This document shows positions 43,896 through 52,545 of a DNA stretch of 64,000 nt, piece by piece. The notes beneath the pieces were generated by a model that saw only the letters and a list, made by a program, of their open reading frames with translations, did no database searches and was not told the origin of the DNA. The stretch comes from DATKPE01 sp033854175 (lineage in GTDB: Bacteria > Bacteroidota > Ignavibacteria > UBA10030 > SZUA-254), in assembly GCA_033854175.1 (NCBI GenBank), contig JAWOKN010000030.1:1-64000 (forward strand), in the 5' to 3' direction. The translations under genes and the position numbers were made by a program. Positions within the stretch are counted from its first letter, which is position 1; each line of letters begins with the position of its first letter.

Positions 43896-44777
43896 ATGCC
43901 CTTTTTACTATCCGATGGAACGTCCGCAGTGACATACCGGTTTGGCCCCGCTGAATACGATTTCTCGCAAAGAACCCATATCATGGGGGTTCTCAACGTC
44001 ACCCCCGACTCATTTTCCGACGGAGGGATGTGGTTCGATCCCGGGAAGGCGGTGGATCACGGGATGCGGCTTGTCACAGACGGCGCCGATTTTCTGGATA
44101 TCGGGGGTGAATCGACGCGTCCCGGTGCAGAGCCCGTCCCGGCGGAGGAGGAGATACGCCGCGTCATACCGGTGATCAGGGAGCTCAAGAAGCGGACCTC
44201 GGTGCCGATATCGGTGGACACCTACAAGTCGGACGTCGCGCAGAAGGCTATCGAGGCAGGCGCGGTAATTGTGAACGACATCACCGGTCTGCATCATGAT
44301 CCCGACATCGCCCGGATTGCGGCGGCGGCTGGTGTTTCGATCATCCTGATGCACATGCAGGGAACGCCGCGTACGATGCAGGATAATCCCGCCTATGACA
44401 ATCTTATTGAGGACATCTGTTCCTATTTTGAACAGAGCCTGGGAGTGGCCCGGAAGGCGCATGTGGAACAGGTGATCATCGACCCGGGTCTGGGTTTCGG
44501 CAAAAGTCTGGAGCATAATCTCGGCATCATCAGGCATCTCGGGGAATTCAGGCGATTCGGGTATCCGGTCATGATAGGAGCTTCACGAAAGTCGTTTATC
44601 GGAAAAATCCTCGATCTCCCCGTCGGGGAGCGGATTGAGGGAACCTCCGGCGCGGTGGCGGCCGCGGTACTCTACGGTGCGGATATTGTCCGCGTCCACG
44701 ATGTGAAGGAGATCAAACGGGTCATCACTGTCGTCGACGCTATCGTCCGGGGAGACCGGCAGCCGGTTATGCACTGA
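43896..44777 (+). CDS. folP: Dihydropteroate synthase
   Basis: A 293-residue TIM-barrel enzyme that joins 6-hydroxymethyl-dihydropterin diphosphate and p-aminobenzoate in folate synthesis. Signatures MGVLNVTPDSFSDGGMW and DIGGESTRPGAEPVPAEEE are present, then SVDTYKSDVA, VNDITG, LMHMQGTPRTMQ, DPGLGFGKSLEHNL and GASRKSFIG. The length is normal. It lies 22 nt after the small basic gene and 23 nt before cdaA, the folP-cdaA order found in several phyla. Confidence 0.95.
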   Translation: MPFLLSDGTSAVTYRFGPAEYDFSQRTHIMGVLNVTPDSFSDGGMWFDPGKAVDHGMRLVTDGADFLDIGGESTRPGAEPVPAEEEIRRVIPVIRELKKRTSVPISVDTYKSDVAQKAIEAGAVIVNDITGLHHDPDIARIAAAAGVSIILMHMQGTPRTMQDNPAYDNLIEDICSYFEQSLGVARKAHVEQVIIDPGLGFGKSLEHNLGIIRHLGEFRRFGYPVMIGASRKSFIGKILDLPVGERIEGTSGAVAAAVLYGADIVRVHDVKEIKRVITVVDAIVRGDRQPVMH

Positions 44778-44800
44778 CGCCGGGGAAACGTAGGCCAGCT

Positions 44801-45616
44801 ATGGAATTATTCAAAATAGGATTTCTCAGCGTATCGGTTGTCGATCTGTTCGACATCGCCCTTGTGTCTTTTATTTTCTACAAGTTGTACATGGTGATGC
44901 GCGGGACAGTGGCTGCACAGATCTTTGTCGGTCTCATCCTCATCCTCGCGTTTTCCTTTGTCACGCAGGCGGCGAATCTGAAGACCATGAACTGGATACT
45001 GCGGACGCTCACCGATATCTGGGTGATTGCGTTCATCGTGTTATTCCAGCCGGAACTCCGGCGCCTGCTGGTCCTGATCGGGCGGAACCGGATTGTCAGG
45101 TTATTCCTGAGGCTCGATGTCAAGGAATCGATTGAGGAAATCGTCGGGGCTGTCTCCGAGCTGGCGCGGAAGCATCACGGAATGCTGGCTGTCATTGTCC
45201 GCGCAACCGGCCTCCGCACCTCGGTGGAGACAGGTCTTCCGCTTCAGGCGGTCATCAGCAAGCCGCTGCTGGTTTCGATTTTCAATCCCAAGTCCCCCCT
45301 TCACGACGGTGCCGTCGTGATCAGGGACAGGGTTGTGGAAGCCGCGCGTGTCACCCTGCCGCTCTCACAGACCTCAAACATCGGCGATTTTATTCTCGGT
45401 ATGCGGCATCGCGCCGCTCTCGGCATCACAGAGCAGGCCGATGTCATCTCGGTCGTGGTGTCCGAGGAAACAGGCATGATTTCGCTTGCGGATAACGGCA
45501 TGCTGATCCGCGGCCTGACCCCGATGGAGTTGCGGAATGAGCTTCACAACAGATTGTCGAGCGCGGCCGATGGCTCCGCAAAATCGATCTGGAAAGTTTT
45601 AAAGGTCCACGGTTAA
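44801..45616 (+). CDS. cdaA: Diadenylate cyclase CdaA (c-di-AMP synthase)
   Basis: A 271-residue membrane-bound enzyme that makes c-di-AMP from two ATP. Three N-terminal hydrophobic segments (residues ~10-30, 38-58, 65-85) precede the DAC domain with its two catalytic motifs, SPLHDGAVVI (DGA) and MRHRAALGI (RHR). Its usual partner CdaR (YbbR domains) is not next to it; a PCMT gene follows 5 nt later. c-di-AMP controls potassium and osmotic balance and cell-wall state in characterised bacteria. Confidence 0.95.
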   Translation: MELFKIGFLSVSVVDLFDIALVSFIFYKLYMVMRGTVAAQIFVGLILILAFSFVTQAANLKTMNWILRTLTDIWVIAFIVLFQPELRRLLVLIGRNRIVRLFLRLDVKESIEEIVGAVSELARKHHGMLAVIVRATGLRTSVETGLPLQAVISKPLLVSIFNPKSPLHDGAVVIRDRVVEAARVTLPLSQTSNIGDFILGMRHRAALGITEQADVISVVVSEETGMISLADNGMLIRGLTPMELRNELHNRLSSAADGSAKSIWKVLKVHG

Positions 45617-45621
45617 GAGCA

Positions 45622-46287
45622 ATGAATCTTGTATCACGGCGAAACCAGGTCCCTTCGAGGCAGGATGAAGATTGGCAGGGTATGATCGAGCTTCTTCGCC
45701 AGAGGGGGATCCACGACGAAAACCTCCTGACGGCCATGCAGAAAGTCGACCGCAGGCTGTTTGTCCAGCCGGCCTTTATTGCACGGGCCTATGATGACTC
45801 GGCCCTGCCGATTGGATTTTCGCAGACCATCTCCCAGCCCTACACCGTCGCCTACATGACCCAGGTTCTCGGTGTTCATGCAGGCGCGAAAGTCCTTGAA
45901 ATCGGGACCGGTTCCGGTTATCAGGCCGCGTTGCTGGCCGAAATGGGGGCGAGGGTCTTCACCATCGAGCGGTACATGGAGTTACTCAAGGAGGCCCGGA
46001 AGAGGTTTGAGCAGTTCGGCTACAATATCGCGTCGAAGTGCGGGGACGGTACGATCGGGTGGAAGGAGTTTGCTCCCTACGACGGCATCATCGTGACTGC
46101 CGGGGCGCCGGATGTCCCGAAGCCTCTTGTCGATCAGCTTGCCGAAGGGGGTACCCTGGCGATCCCGATAGGGACGATCGATATCCAGGACCTTCACATC
46201 ATCAGACGGAAAAACGGCACCTTCTCCACAACGATCGTGGAAGGCTTTAAATTCGTACCGCTGATCGGGAAAGGGGGATGGAAGTAG
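45622..46287 (+). CDS. pcm: Protein-L-isoaspartate O-methyltransferase
   Basis: A 221-residue SAM-dependent methyltransferase that starts repair of isoaspartyl residues. It has VDRRLFVQPAFIARAYDDSALPIGFSQTISQPYTVAYM, the family's active-site block, and the SAM motif VLEIGTGSGYQAALLAEM, then DGIIVTAGAPDVPKPLVDQLAEGG. The length is normal. It is 5 nt after cdaA, so the two share a transcript. Confidence 0.93.
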   Translation: MNLVSRRNQVPSRQDEDWQGMIELLRQRGIHDENLLTAMQKVDRRLFVQPAFIARAYDDSALPIGFSQTISQPYTVAYMTQVLGVHAGAKVLEIGTGSGYQAALLAEMGARVFTIERYMELLKEARKRFEQFGYNIASKCGDGTIGWKEFAPYDGIIVTAGAPDVPKPLVDQLAEGGTLAIPIGTIDIQDLHIIRRKNGTFSTTIVEGFKFVPLIGKGGWK

Positions 46288-46350
46288 CATTCCTCTGCCG
46301 GGGGCTATACTCGTCTTGCGGGTGGTACACGACCAAATCCCAGAAGTGAA

Positions 46351-47310
46351 ATGATCTCCGGCCGGCATCAACGGCTGTCGGGAAGAAAGGTTCTCGTTCT
46401 GGTCGGGCCGACTGCATCGGGAAAAACCGCCGTGGCCCTGCTCATGGCCGGGAGACTGAACGCGGAGATTCTTTCGGCAGACTCGCGGCAGATCTACCGC
46501 AGCCTCGATATCGGGACGGCAAAACCGACACGATCGGAGCGTGAATCGGTTCCCCATCATTTTGTCGATCTCATCGATCCCGAGTATCCGTTCAACGCGG
46601 GTGAATTCGGGAGGCAGGGTAGAAAGGTCATCGATGAGATTTTCGGGAGGAAGAGGGTTCCGCTTGTCGTCGGTGGATCGGGATTGTACCTGCGGGGCCT
46701 GATCGACGGGTTTTTTGAAGGGCCCGGTGCGGATCAATCTCTCCGTGAGGAGTTGTACGGGAGACTTCATGAAATTGGCGCCGAAGGCCTGCTGGAGGAT
46801 TTACGCCTCGTCGATCCGGCCGCTGCCTCGCGGATGCTTCCGACAAACACGCGCAGGATCATACGGGCCCTCGAAATCGTTACCCTTACCGGAAAACCGA
46901 TCTCTGAACTGCAGAAGGAAAAAATCACGATCAATTTTTATCCCGTCTTCGCGGGTCTGGAGTGGGACCGGAAAAAACTGTACCGGAGGATTGATGAGCG
47001 GGTTGACCGGATGATCGACGACGGGCTGGTCGATGAGGTCTTCACGCTGAAACGGAAGGGATACACCCCCAAGTACAACGCGTTGCAGACAACCGGTTAC
47101 GCAGAAGTATTCGAATTTATCGACGGAAAAATCAGTTTTGAGGAGATGGTCAGCCTGATCAAGAGGAACACCAGGCGTTATGCGAAACGGCAGATGACCT
47201 GGTTCCGGCCCGATGGGCGCATCAGGTGGTTCAAACTGGAGAATGAAACGCAGTTTCCCGGGACGGCCGAGGAGATCATCACGTACTTTCATGCGTCGAA
47301 GGGGAATTGA
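46351..47310 (+). CDS. miaA: tRNA dimethylallyltransferase MiaA
   Basis: A 319-residue enzyme that adds the isopentenyl group to A37 of tRNAs reading UNN codons. Walker A LVGPTASGKTAVALLMAG, then ILSADSRQIYRSLDIGTAKPT, PHHFVDLIDPEYPFNAGEF, VVGGSGLYLRGLIDGFFEGP and the C-terminal YNALQTTGYAEVFEFIDG and RYAKRQMTWFRPDGRI are all MiaA landmarks. It is the last gene before the tRNA. Confidence 0.95.
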   Translation: MISGRHQRLSGRKVLVLVGPTASGKTAVALLMAGRLNAEILSADSRQIYRSLDIGTAKPTRSERESVPHHFVDLIDPEYPFNAGEFGRQGRKVIDEIFGRKRVPLVVGGSGLYLRGLIDGFFEGPGADQSLREELYGRLHEIGAEGLLEDLRLVDPAAASRMLPTNTRRIIRALEIVTLTGKPISELQKEKITINFYPVFAGLEWDRKKLYRRIDERVDRMIDDGLVDEVFTLKRKGYTPKYNALQTTGYAEVFEFIDGKISFEEMVSLIKRNTRRYAKRQMTWFRPDGRIRWFKLENETQFPGTAEEIITYFHASKGN

Positions 47311-47361
47311 GGAGGGCTCCTCCGGGATCCGTAGGAATCACAGGCGGCGGGTGATGACGTT

Positions 47362-47389
47362 TTGAATTTCGCCGGAAATTTTGTATCTT
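47362..47389 (+). promoter_or_regulatory. Promoter of tRNA-Pro
   Basis: TTGAAT (47362-47367), a 16-bp spacer and TATCTT (47384-47389), 12 nt before the mature 5' end of the tRNA. It also fits TTTG-19-TAnnTTT, the Bacteroidota pattern. Confidence 0.6.
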
Positions 47390-47400
47390 TTTCAGGAATT

Positions 47401-47475
47401 CGGGGTGTGGCTCAGTCCGGCTAGAGCGCTTGGTTCGGGACCAAGAGGTCGCTGGTTCAAATCCAGTCGCCCCGA
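47401..47475 (+). tRNA. tRNA-Pro (anticodon CGG)
   Basis: A full cloverleaf of 75 nt: acceptor CGGGGTG / CGCCCCG, D stem GCTC / GAGC, anticodon stem CTTGG / CCAAG around TTCGGGA (anticodon CGG at 47436-47438), T stem GCTGG / CCAGT around TTCAAAT, and discriminator A. It reads CCG codons. The 3' CCA is not encoded. Confidence 0.95.
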
Positions 47476-47548
47476 CGAGAAGGTTGTTTGGACGATAATT
47501 CACCCTAGCAGGACGGAATGCTTCCTTCACCATCCTTAAACCCTCCAG

Positions 47549-47971
47549 GTGCCCAAACCGTGTACAATTCTTATCGTTGAGGATAACCCAGGTCATCAGC
47601 GGCTGACGGAATACATCCTCAAGCGTCATAACATCGTTGCACAGTACATTGTCGTCCGTGACGGGCAGGAAGCGCTCGATTACCTGAACCGCGACGGCAG
47701 GTTTGCCGATCCGGCGATTTCTCCGGTGCCGGACATCATTCTTCTCGACCTCAATCTTCCGAGGCGTGACGGACGGGAAGTCCTTAAACTCATGAAGGAG
47801 AATCCTGCCTTGAGGGATATCCCCGTCATCATCGTCAGTACATCGGACCGTGAAGAAGATGTCACCTTTGCACTGAAAACAGGGGCCGTGGCGTATATCA
47901 GCAAGTCATCCGGTTTCGATAAAATGAGTGAGCAGCTGGCCGAAACCGTAAAAAAGACAATCGATGCGTGA
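47549..47971 (+). CDS. Single-domain response regulator (CheY-like, Rcp1 type)
   Basis: A 140-residue receiver domain with no output domain. It has ILIVEDNPGHQRLTEYIL (acidic pocket), the phosphorylated Asp in PDIILLDLNLPRRDGREVL, the Thr/Ser in PVIIVSTSDREED and the Lys in AVAYISKSSGF. The form with NPGHQRL and the long loop is the Rcp1-like group often paired with phytochrome-type or hybrid kinases. It starts with GTG and has no clear ribosome site. No kinase is adjacent; the hybrid kinase at 59496 is the only one in the window. Confidence 0.88.
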   Translation: MPKPCTILIVEDNPGHQRLTEYILKRHNIVAQYIVVRDGQEALDYLNRDGRFADPAISPVPDIILLDLNLPRRDGREVLKLMKENPALRDIPVIIVSTSDREEDVTFALKTGAVAYISKSSGFDKMSEQLAETVKKTIDA

Positions 47972-47991
47972 GGCAACCCGGGGCCGTTGCC
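47972..47991 (+). terminator. Hairpin after the response regulator
   Basis: Arms GGCAAC (47972-47977) and GTTGCC (47986-47991) around an 8-nt loop, directly after the stop codon. Followed by few T residues, so a weak terminator. Confidence 0.4.
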
Positions 47992-48007
47992 GATCGTGTC
48001 TTTCACT

Positions 48008-48036
48008 TTGAAACTCAGGATGGAAATGTGTATTAT
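48008..48036 (+). promoter_or_regulatory. Promoter of der
   Basis: TTGAAA (48008-48013), a 17-bp spacer and TATTAT (48031-48036), 16 nt upstream of the der start codon. Confidence 0.58.
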
Positions 48037-48052
48037 CGGACGGTGAAACGGA

Positions 48053-49369
48053 ATGTCCAGTATTGTTGCCATAGTCGGAAGGCCTAATGTCGGGAAGTCG
48101 ACGCTGTTTAACAGGATTTTACGGCAGCGCTCGGCCATTGTCGATGATGTGCCGGGTGTAACACGCGACCGGCATTATGGGACCACGGACTGGAATGGAA
48201 AAACATTCACGGTCATTGACACCGGAGGGTATGTACCGCAGTCCGCCGATGTCTTTGAGCGGGCGATTCGCGAGCAGGCTGAGATAGCCATCGAAGAGGC
48301 GCACGCTGTTGTGTTTGTGGTCGATGTTCTTGATGGCGTCACGCCCCTGGACGAGGAGATCGCGCGCATTCTTCACCGGTCGAATAAAAAGGTTTTTCTT
48401 GTCGCCAACAAGATCGACAACACCAAGCGGGAGGTCGATGCGGCGCAGTTTTTTCCGCTCGGTTTCGGGGAGCCCCTGGCTGTCTCCGCGCTCGGGGGAA
48501 GGCGGATCGGGGATTTTCTGGACGTGGTGACTGCGGCCTTCCCCAAAAACGGCGAGGAGGTTGAGGAGGGAACACGCACGCTCAAACTGGCGATTGTCGG
48601 AAAGCCCAACGTCGGAAAATCCTCCCTTGTCAACGCGCTTCTGGGAAAGCGGAGGAACATCGTCACGCACGTCCCGGGAACGACTCGGGATGCCATCGAT
48701 TCGGTCCTGAAGTACCAGGGAGAGAAAATCCTCCTGATCGATACCGCGGGGCTGCGGAGGAAGAGCCGCATAAAGGAAAGCGTGGAATTTTACAGTACGA
48801 TCCGGAGCCTGAAAAGTATCGATCGGTGTGATATTGCGCTATGGGTCGTGGATGTCGCTGGCGGTGTCGACAAGCAGGATATCCGCGTTCTGGAAGCCAT
48901 CTACGAACGGCGGCGTGGGGCGGTACTCGTCGCGAACAAATGGGATCTTGTCGAAAAAAATGATCAGACAGCCTCCTGGTACGAATCGGAGATGAAGAAA
49001 TTGCTCCGACTCTACGATTTTATCCCCGTGATCTTCGTTTCGGCATTGGAGAAAAAAAGGATCTATAAACTCATCGACATGGCGAAGACCGTCTATGCCG
49101 AGCAGCACAAACGGCTTGCAACCAACAAGCTGAACAGTGTGCTCCTCCGGGAAATTGCCATGACCTCTCCGGCTGCGGTCAGGGGAAAGGAGATCAAGAT
49201 CAATTACGTCACCCAGGTGAAGGTTGATCCGCCGACTTTTGTTTTTTTCACGAACGAGCCAACACTGATCGAGGACCGCTACAAACGCTTTCTGGAGAAG
49301 AAAATACGCGAAAACTTCGGATTCACCGGTGTTCCGATCGTCGTTCTGTTCAGGCGGAAGAATTCATGA
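48053..49369 (+). CDS. der: Ribosome-assembly GTPase Der (EngA)
   Basis: A 438-residue protein with two tandem GTPase domains and a KH-like tail, needed for 50S subunit assembly. G1 motifs are GRPNVGKSTLFNRI and GKPNVGKSSLVNAL; G3 are DTGGY and DTAGLRRKSRIKESVEFYS; G4 are NKID and NKWD. The C-terminal KH-like domain ends with FTGVPIVVLFRRKN. The length is normal. The leader is short. Confidence 0.96.
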   Translation: MSSIVAIVGRPNVGKSTLFNRILRQRSAIVDDVPGVTRDRHYGTTDWNGKTFTVIDTGGYVPQSADVFERAIREQAEIAIEEAHAVVFVVDVLDGVTPLDEEIARILHRSNKKVFLVANKIDNTKREVDAAQFFPLGFGEPLAVSALGGRRIGDFLDVVTAAFPKNGEEVEEGTRTLKLAIVGKPNVGKSSLVNALLGKRRNIVTHVPGTTRDAIDSVLKYQGEKILLIDTAGLRRKSRIKESVEFYSTIRSLKSIDRCDIALWVVDVAGGVDKQDIRVLEAIYERRRGAVLVANKWDLVEKNDQTASWYESEMKKLLRLYDFIPVIFVSALEKKRIYKLIDMAKTVYAEQHKRLATNKLNSVLLREIAMTSPAAVRGKEIKINYVTQVKVDPPTFVFFTNEPTLIEDRYKRFLEKKIRENFGFTGVPIVVLFRRKNS

Positions 49370-49420
49370 CGACGGCGGCCATGGAAAACTGTTGCCTTTA
49401 TTCATGAACATGAGACTCTG

Positions 49421-50779
49421 ATGAAGAAGCGGCGCATACTTGTCGTCGGTGGGCTGGCTGCGGGTCCAAGCGCGGCGGCGAAAGCGGCGCGGAGTAATCC
49501 GGATGCCGAGGTCACCTTGTTTGAAGCCGGCGATACCATATCATATGGTATCTGCGAATCCCCGTATTGCATCGGGGGAATTCTGGCGGAGGAGGAGAAA
49601 CTGGTCATCTACACCCCCCAGCGGATGAAGGAGGAGAAAAGGGTCGATGCGCGGATTTTGCATATCGTGGAAAAAATTCATCCGTCGAGGAAAAGCATCG
49701 CTGTCAGGGATCTCCGGCATCAGACGGGCGCTGACTACCCCTACGACAGGCTCATCCTCGCCACGGGCACGACCCCCCGACGTTTGGACATTGAGCACGA
49801 GGATGCGCGGAATGTATTTCATCTTCATTCCCGGAGCGATGCTGTCGGGATCCTCGGCTATCTCGGCAAGGAGAAACCGTCGCAGGCCGTTATCGTCGGA
49901 GCTGGTTATGTGGGATTAGAGATGGCCGAGGCATTCCGGTCGCGGGGACTGGAGGTCACCATGCTCCACCGTTCACCCCTTCCGATGGGGGGGCTGGAGA
50001 AGGAGGCGAGGGAAAAAATCCTGGGCGAGCTTGAAAAGCATTCCGTGACGTTCATACCGGGAGTGAGCGTGGAGGCCTTTGTCACCGACAAGCATGAGCG
50101 GGTGCGTCATGTCGTGACAAACCGGGGGACGTTCGAGTCCGACATCGTCCTTCTTTCCACCGGTGTGGAACCCAACGTCGCACTCGCCCGGAGTGCCGGC
50201 ATACGCCTCGGCCCTCTGGGTGGTATTCTTACCGACAGCAGGCAGCAGACGTCCCTCGAGGATATCTTTGCGGCAGGAGACTGCTGCGAGGTAAAAAGCG
50301 CCGTGACGGGCAAGACCATGATGCTCCCTTTGGCGACGCTGGCAAGTAAGACGGGCTGGGTCGCAGGTGAAAATGCGGCAGGGGGAAGAAGGCTGATGCC
50401 TCCTGTCGTCCGGGCAATCGCCGTAAAGATCTTCGACCTGGCCGTCGCGCACGTCGGTCTCAGCAGTGATGAGGCCCGGAAGGCGGGATTTGCCGTCGCG
50501 ACGGAGGAGATAACGGCTTTCGGGAAGGTCGGATTGTATCCCGGGGCCGAAAAGATGAGCGTTCATCTGATCTTTGATCACACGTCGGGCCGTCTCCTTG
50601 GTGCCAATCTTTGCGGGGGTGAGGGGGCGGTGCTCCGAGCGGATGTTCTCAGTGTTGCGATCCGGCACCGGTTGACACTTGACGATCTGAGCCGGCTTGA
50701 TCTGGTCTACACACCCCCGTATGCGCCCCTCTGGGACCCCCTGATCATTGCTGCAAATCAGGCAAGGAAAAAGGTCTGA
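49421..50779 (+). CDS. FAD-dependent pyridine nucleotide-disulfide oxidoreductase, CoA-disulfide reductase-like
   Basis: A 452-residue flavoprotein. The N-terminal FAD site is VVGGLAAGPSAAAKAAR, the second nucleotide site is VIVGAGYVGLEMAEAFRSRG, and TSLEDIFAAGDCCEV is the third FAD contact. The single active cysteine of CoA-disulfide reductases and NADH oxidases is matched by Cys45 in SYGICESPYCIGG; a second Cys50 five residues later is unusual. The C-terminal dimer domain is present but there is no rhodanese domain. Reduction of a CoA or bacillithiol disulfide, a polysulfide or O2 are all possible. Confidence 0.85.
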   Translation: MKKRRILVVGGLAAGPSAAAKAARSNPDAEVTLFEAGDTISYGICESPYCIGGILAEEEKLVIYTPQRMKEEKRVDARILHIVEKIHPSRKSIAVRDLRHQTGADYPYDRLILATGTTPRRLDIEHEDARNVFHLHSRSDAVGILGYLGKEKPSQAVIVGAGYVGLEMAEAFRSRGLEVTMLHRSPLPMGGLEKEAREKILGELEKHSVTFIPGVSVEAFVTDKHERVRHVVTNRGTFESDIVLLSTGVEPNVALARSAGIRLGPLGGILTDSRQQTSLEDIFAAGDCCEVKSAVTGKTMMLPLATLASKTGWVAGENAAGGRRLMPPVVRAIAVKIFDLAVAHVGLSSDEARKAGFAVATEEITAFGKVGLYPGAEKMSVHLIFDHTSGRLLGANLCGGEGAVLRADVLSVAIRHRLTLDDLSRLDLVYTPPYAPLWDPLIIAANQARKKV

Positions 50780-50845
50780 ATGATTGATACTCTTCGCCGA
50801 AGACTGCTTCAACCATGATACCTCTCACCATACCCTCCTTAGAAC

Positions 50846-51475
50846 ATGAAAAACCTCATCATTATTGATCATCCGCTCATTAAAAGGGATTTGACGATCC
50901 TCCGGGACAAGCGTACCCCCAGCAATTTGTTCCGTGCCGTGCTGAGAAGGACAGCCAGTGTGATGGCATATGAAGTTACGCGAGATCTTCAGGTGCAGAA
51001 GCTCCGGATAGTGACTCCCCTTGAGAAAACCGAGGGATTCGTCATCAGCGAGAACGTCATCCTCGTTCCGATTCTCCGGGCGGGGTTGGGTCTAGTGGGT
51101 GGTTTTGTCGAAGTCCTCCCCGATGCACGCGTGGGGCATATAGGACTCTACCGCGATGAGGTCACGTTACGGCCGGTCGATTATTATCTCAAATTCCCCC
51201 GCAAGCTGGGAAAATCGCTTGTCATTCTCCTGGATCCGATGCTTGCCACCGGTGGCAGTGCAACCTCCGCAGTGTCGGTCCTGAAGGAGAAAGGCGCAAA
51301 AAACATCAGATTTGTGAGTCTCGTCGCCGCCCCGGAAGGTGTCCGGACCTTCCAGAAGCGCCATCCTGAAGTGAGGATATACACGTGTTCTCTTGACCGG
51401 CAGCTGAATACGAAGGGATACATCATGCCGGGATTGGGGGATGCCGGGGACAGGATGTTCGGGACCGCGGAATGA
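50846..51475 (+). CDS. upp: Uracil phosphoribosyltransferase
   Basis: A 209-residue enzyme that salvages uracil to UMP using PRPP. It has the N-terminal IIDHPLIKRDLTILRDKRTPSNLFR, then VPILRAGLGLVGGF, the PRPP-binding LLDPMLATGGSATSAVSVLKEKG and the uracil-binding C-terminal GYIMPGLGDAGDRMFGT. The length is normal. Confidence 0.95.
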   Translation: MKNLIIIDHPLIKRDLTILRDKRTPSNLFRAVLRRTASVMAYEVTRDLQVQKLRIVTPLEKTEGFVISENVILVPILRAGLGLVGGFVEVLPDARVGHIGLYRDEVTLRPVDYYLKFPRKLGKSLVILLDPMLATGGSATSAVSVLKEKGAKNIRFVSLVAAPEGVRTFQKRHPEVRIYTCSLDRQLNTKGYIMPGLGDAGDRMFGTAE

Positions 51476-51500
51476 AGGGGAAAATAATGCAGGATGACCG

Positions 51501-51529
51501 TTGATTATGATTGGTAATATATCTAAATT
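51501..51529 (+). promoter_or_regulatory. Promoter of the partner-switch genes
   Basis: TTGATT (51501-51506), a 17-bp spacer and TAAATT (51524-51529), about 110 nt upstream of the first STAS gene. Confidence 0.52.
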
Positions 51530-51641
51530 TTACGCATGAGAGGGGATGGGGAGAATCAAAAAAACGGACAGCGTCTAGCGGTTGAGCGTGTGTGTCGGAG
51601 AGCGCCCAACCTGTTCTAATTATTCTATAAGGGGAACCGAT

Positions 51642-51980
51642 ATGGAGATCCTGGAACAGTCTCAGGCAACATATACCATCCTTACGGTTCAGGGTGATTT
51701 CCTTTGTGAGGATGAGAAACCCACCATTCGAGATACCATCCTGCGAGACATTTCCGCGGGGAAGAAATTCATCGTCATCGATCTCAGGAATGTCCACCAT
51801 ATGAACAGCTGTGGCCTGGGATCGCTGGTCTCCTGCATGACAACCCTCAGGAAGTGTGGAGGAGATCTGGTCTTGCTTGCTCCGACCGATAACGTGAAGT
51901 TTTTACTGTCGGTAACAAAGCTCAACAGCATTTTCAAGGTTTACGCAACAAAAGAAGAAGCCATTGCAAACTTTCACTGA
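51642..51980 (+). CDS. STAS-domain anti-sigma factor antagonist
   Basis: A 112-residue STAS protein of the SpoIIAA/RsbV type. The phosphorylation site is HMNSCGLGSLVS, with the conserved Ser before Cys-Gly-Leu-Gly, preceded by KFIVIDLRNVHH. It should bind an RsbW-like kinase when unphosphorylated, freeing a partner protein. The start at 51642 is set by AAGGGGA 7 nt upstream; the frame stays open further upstream without support. The RsbW-like gene follows after 145 nt. Confidence 0.86.
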   Translation: MEILEQSQATYTILTVQGDFLCEDEKPTIRDTILRDISAGKKFIVIDLRNVHHMNSCGLGSLVSCMTTLRKCGGDLVLLAPTDNVKFLLSVTKLNSIFKVYATKEEAIANFH

Positions 51981-52125
51981 TCTCGGGTCACCCGGAGGGA
52001 CTCACAGAGTTTCGGAGCTAGTTCGTGATGTTGTCGTGGCACGTATCTGGTGTCGATGGCGGTGGGGCTGTCTTCCTCAGGTTCGGTCCAGAAACACTAG
52101 AAGTTCACCAGCCCGGTGAGGATGC

Positions 52126-52545
52126 ATGGAACGGGCATTTCCGCGGAAACTTGAATCATTGGAGGAGATTTTTTCTTTTATCCGTGTTTTCGGGCTCGAA
52201 CACAAACTGAAGGATGGTCCGTTGTTTTTCATGGATTTTACCGTCGAGGAAATCTTCACCAACATGGTGAAATACAATTCCAAAAGCAGGGCGGAGGTGA
52301 CGATCTCGCTGGAACACCGGCCCGGAGAACTGGTGCTGACGCTCGTCGATACCGATGCGGATCCCTTCGATATCACACGAACGCCGGATGTCGACGTCTC
52401 CAGGGGTCTGGAGGAGCGGAAGGTCGGCGGGCTGGGAATTCACCTGGTACGGCAGCTGGCCGATTCCCTCGATTATACATATGTTAACCGGCAGAATAAA
52501 ATTATCATAAAGAAAAAAATTGAGGACGCGGATGCTAACGGCTGA
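52126..52545 (+). CDS. RsbW-like serine kinase / anti-sigma ATP-binding protein
   Basis: A 139-residue HATPase_c_2 protein. The N box is FTVEEIFTNMVKYN, the G1 box reads LVDTDADPFDI where most relatives have D-x-G, and the G2 region is GGLGIHLVRQLADSLDYTY. It should phosphorylate STAS partners and sequester a sigma factor or another target. Its 3' end overlaps the second STAS gene by 14 nt, so the pair is co-translated. It lies between two STAS genes, which suggests that both are its substrates. Confidence 0.86.
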   Translation: MERAFPRKLESLEEIFSFIRVFGLEHKLKDGPLFFMDFTVEEIFTNMVKYNSKSRAEVTISLEHRPGELVLTLVDTDADPFDITRTPDVDVSRGLEERKVGGLGIHLVRQLADSLDYTYVNRQNKIIIKKKIEDADANG

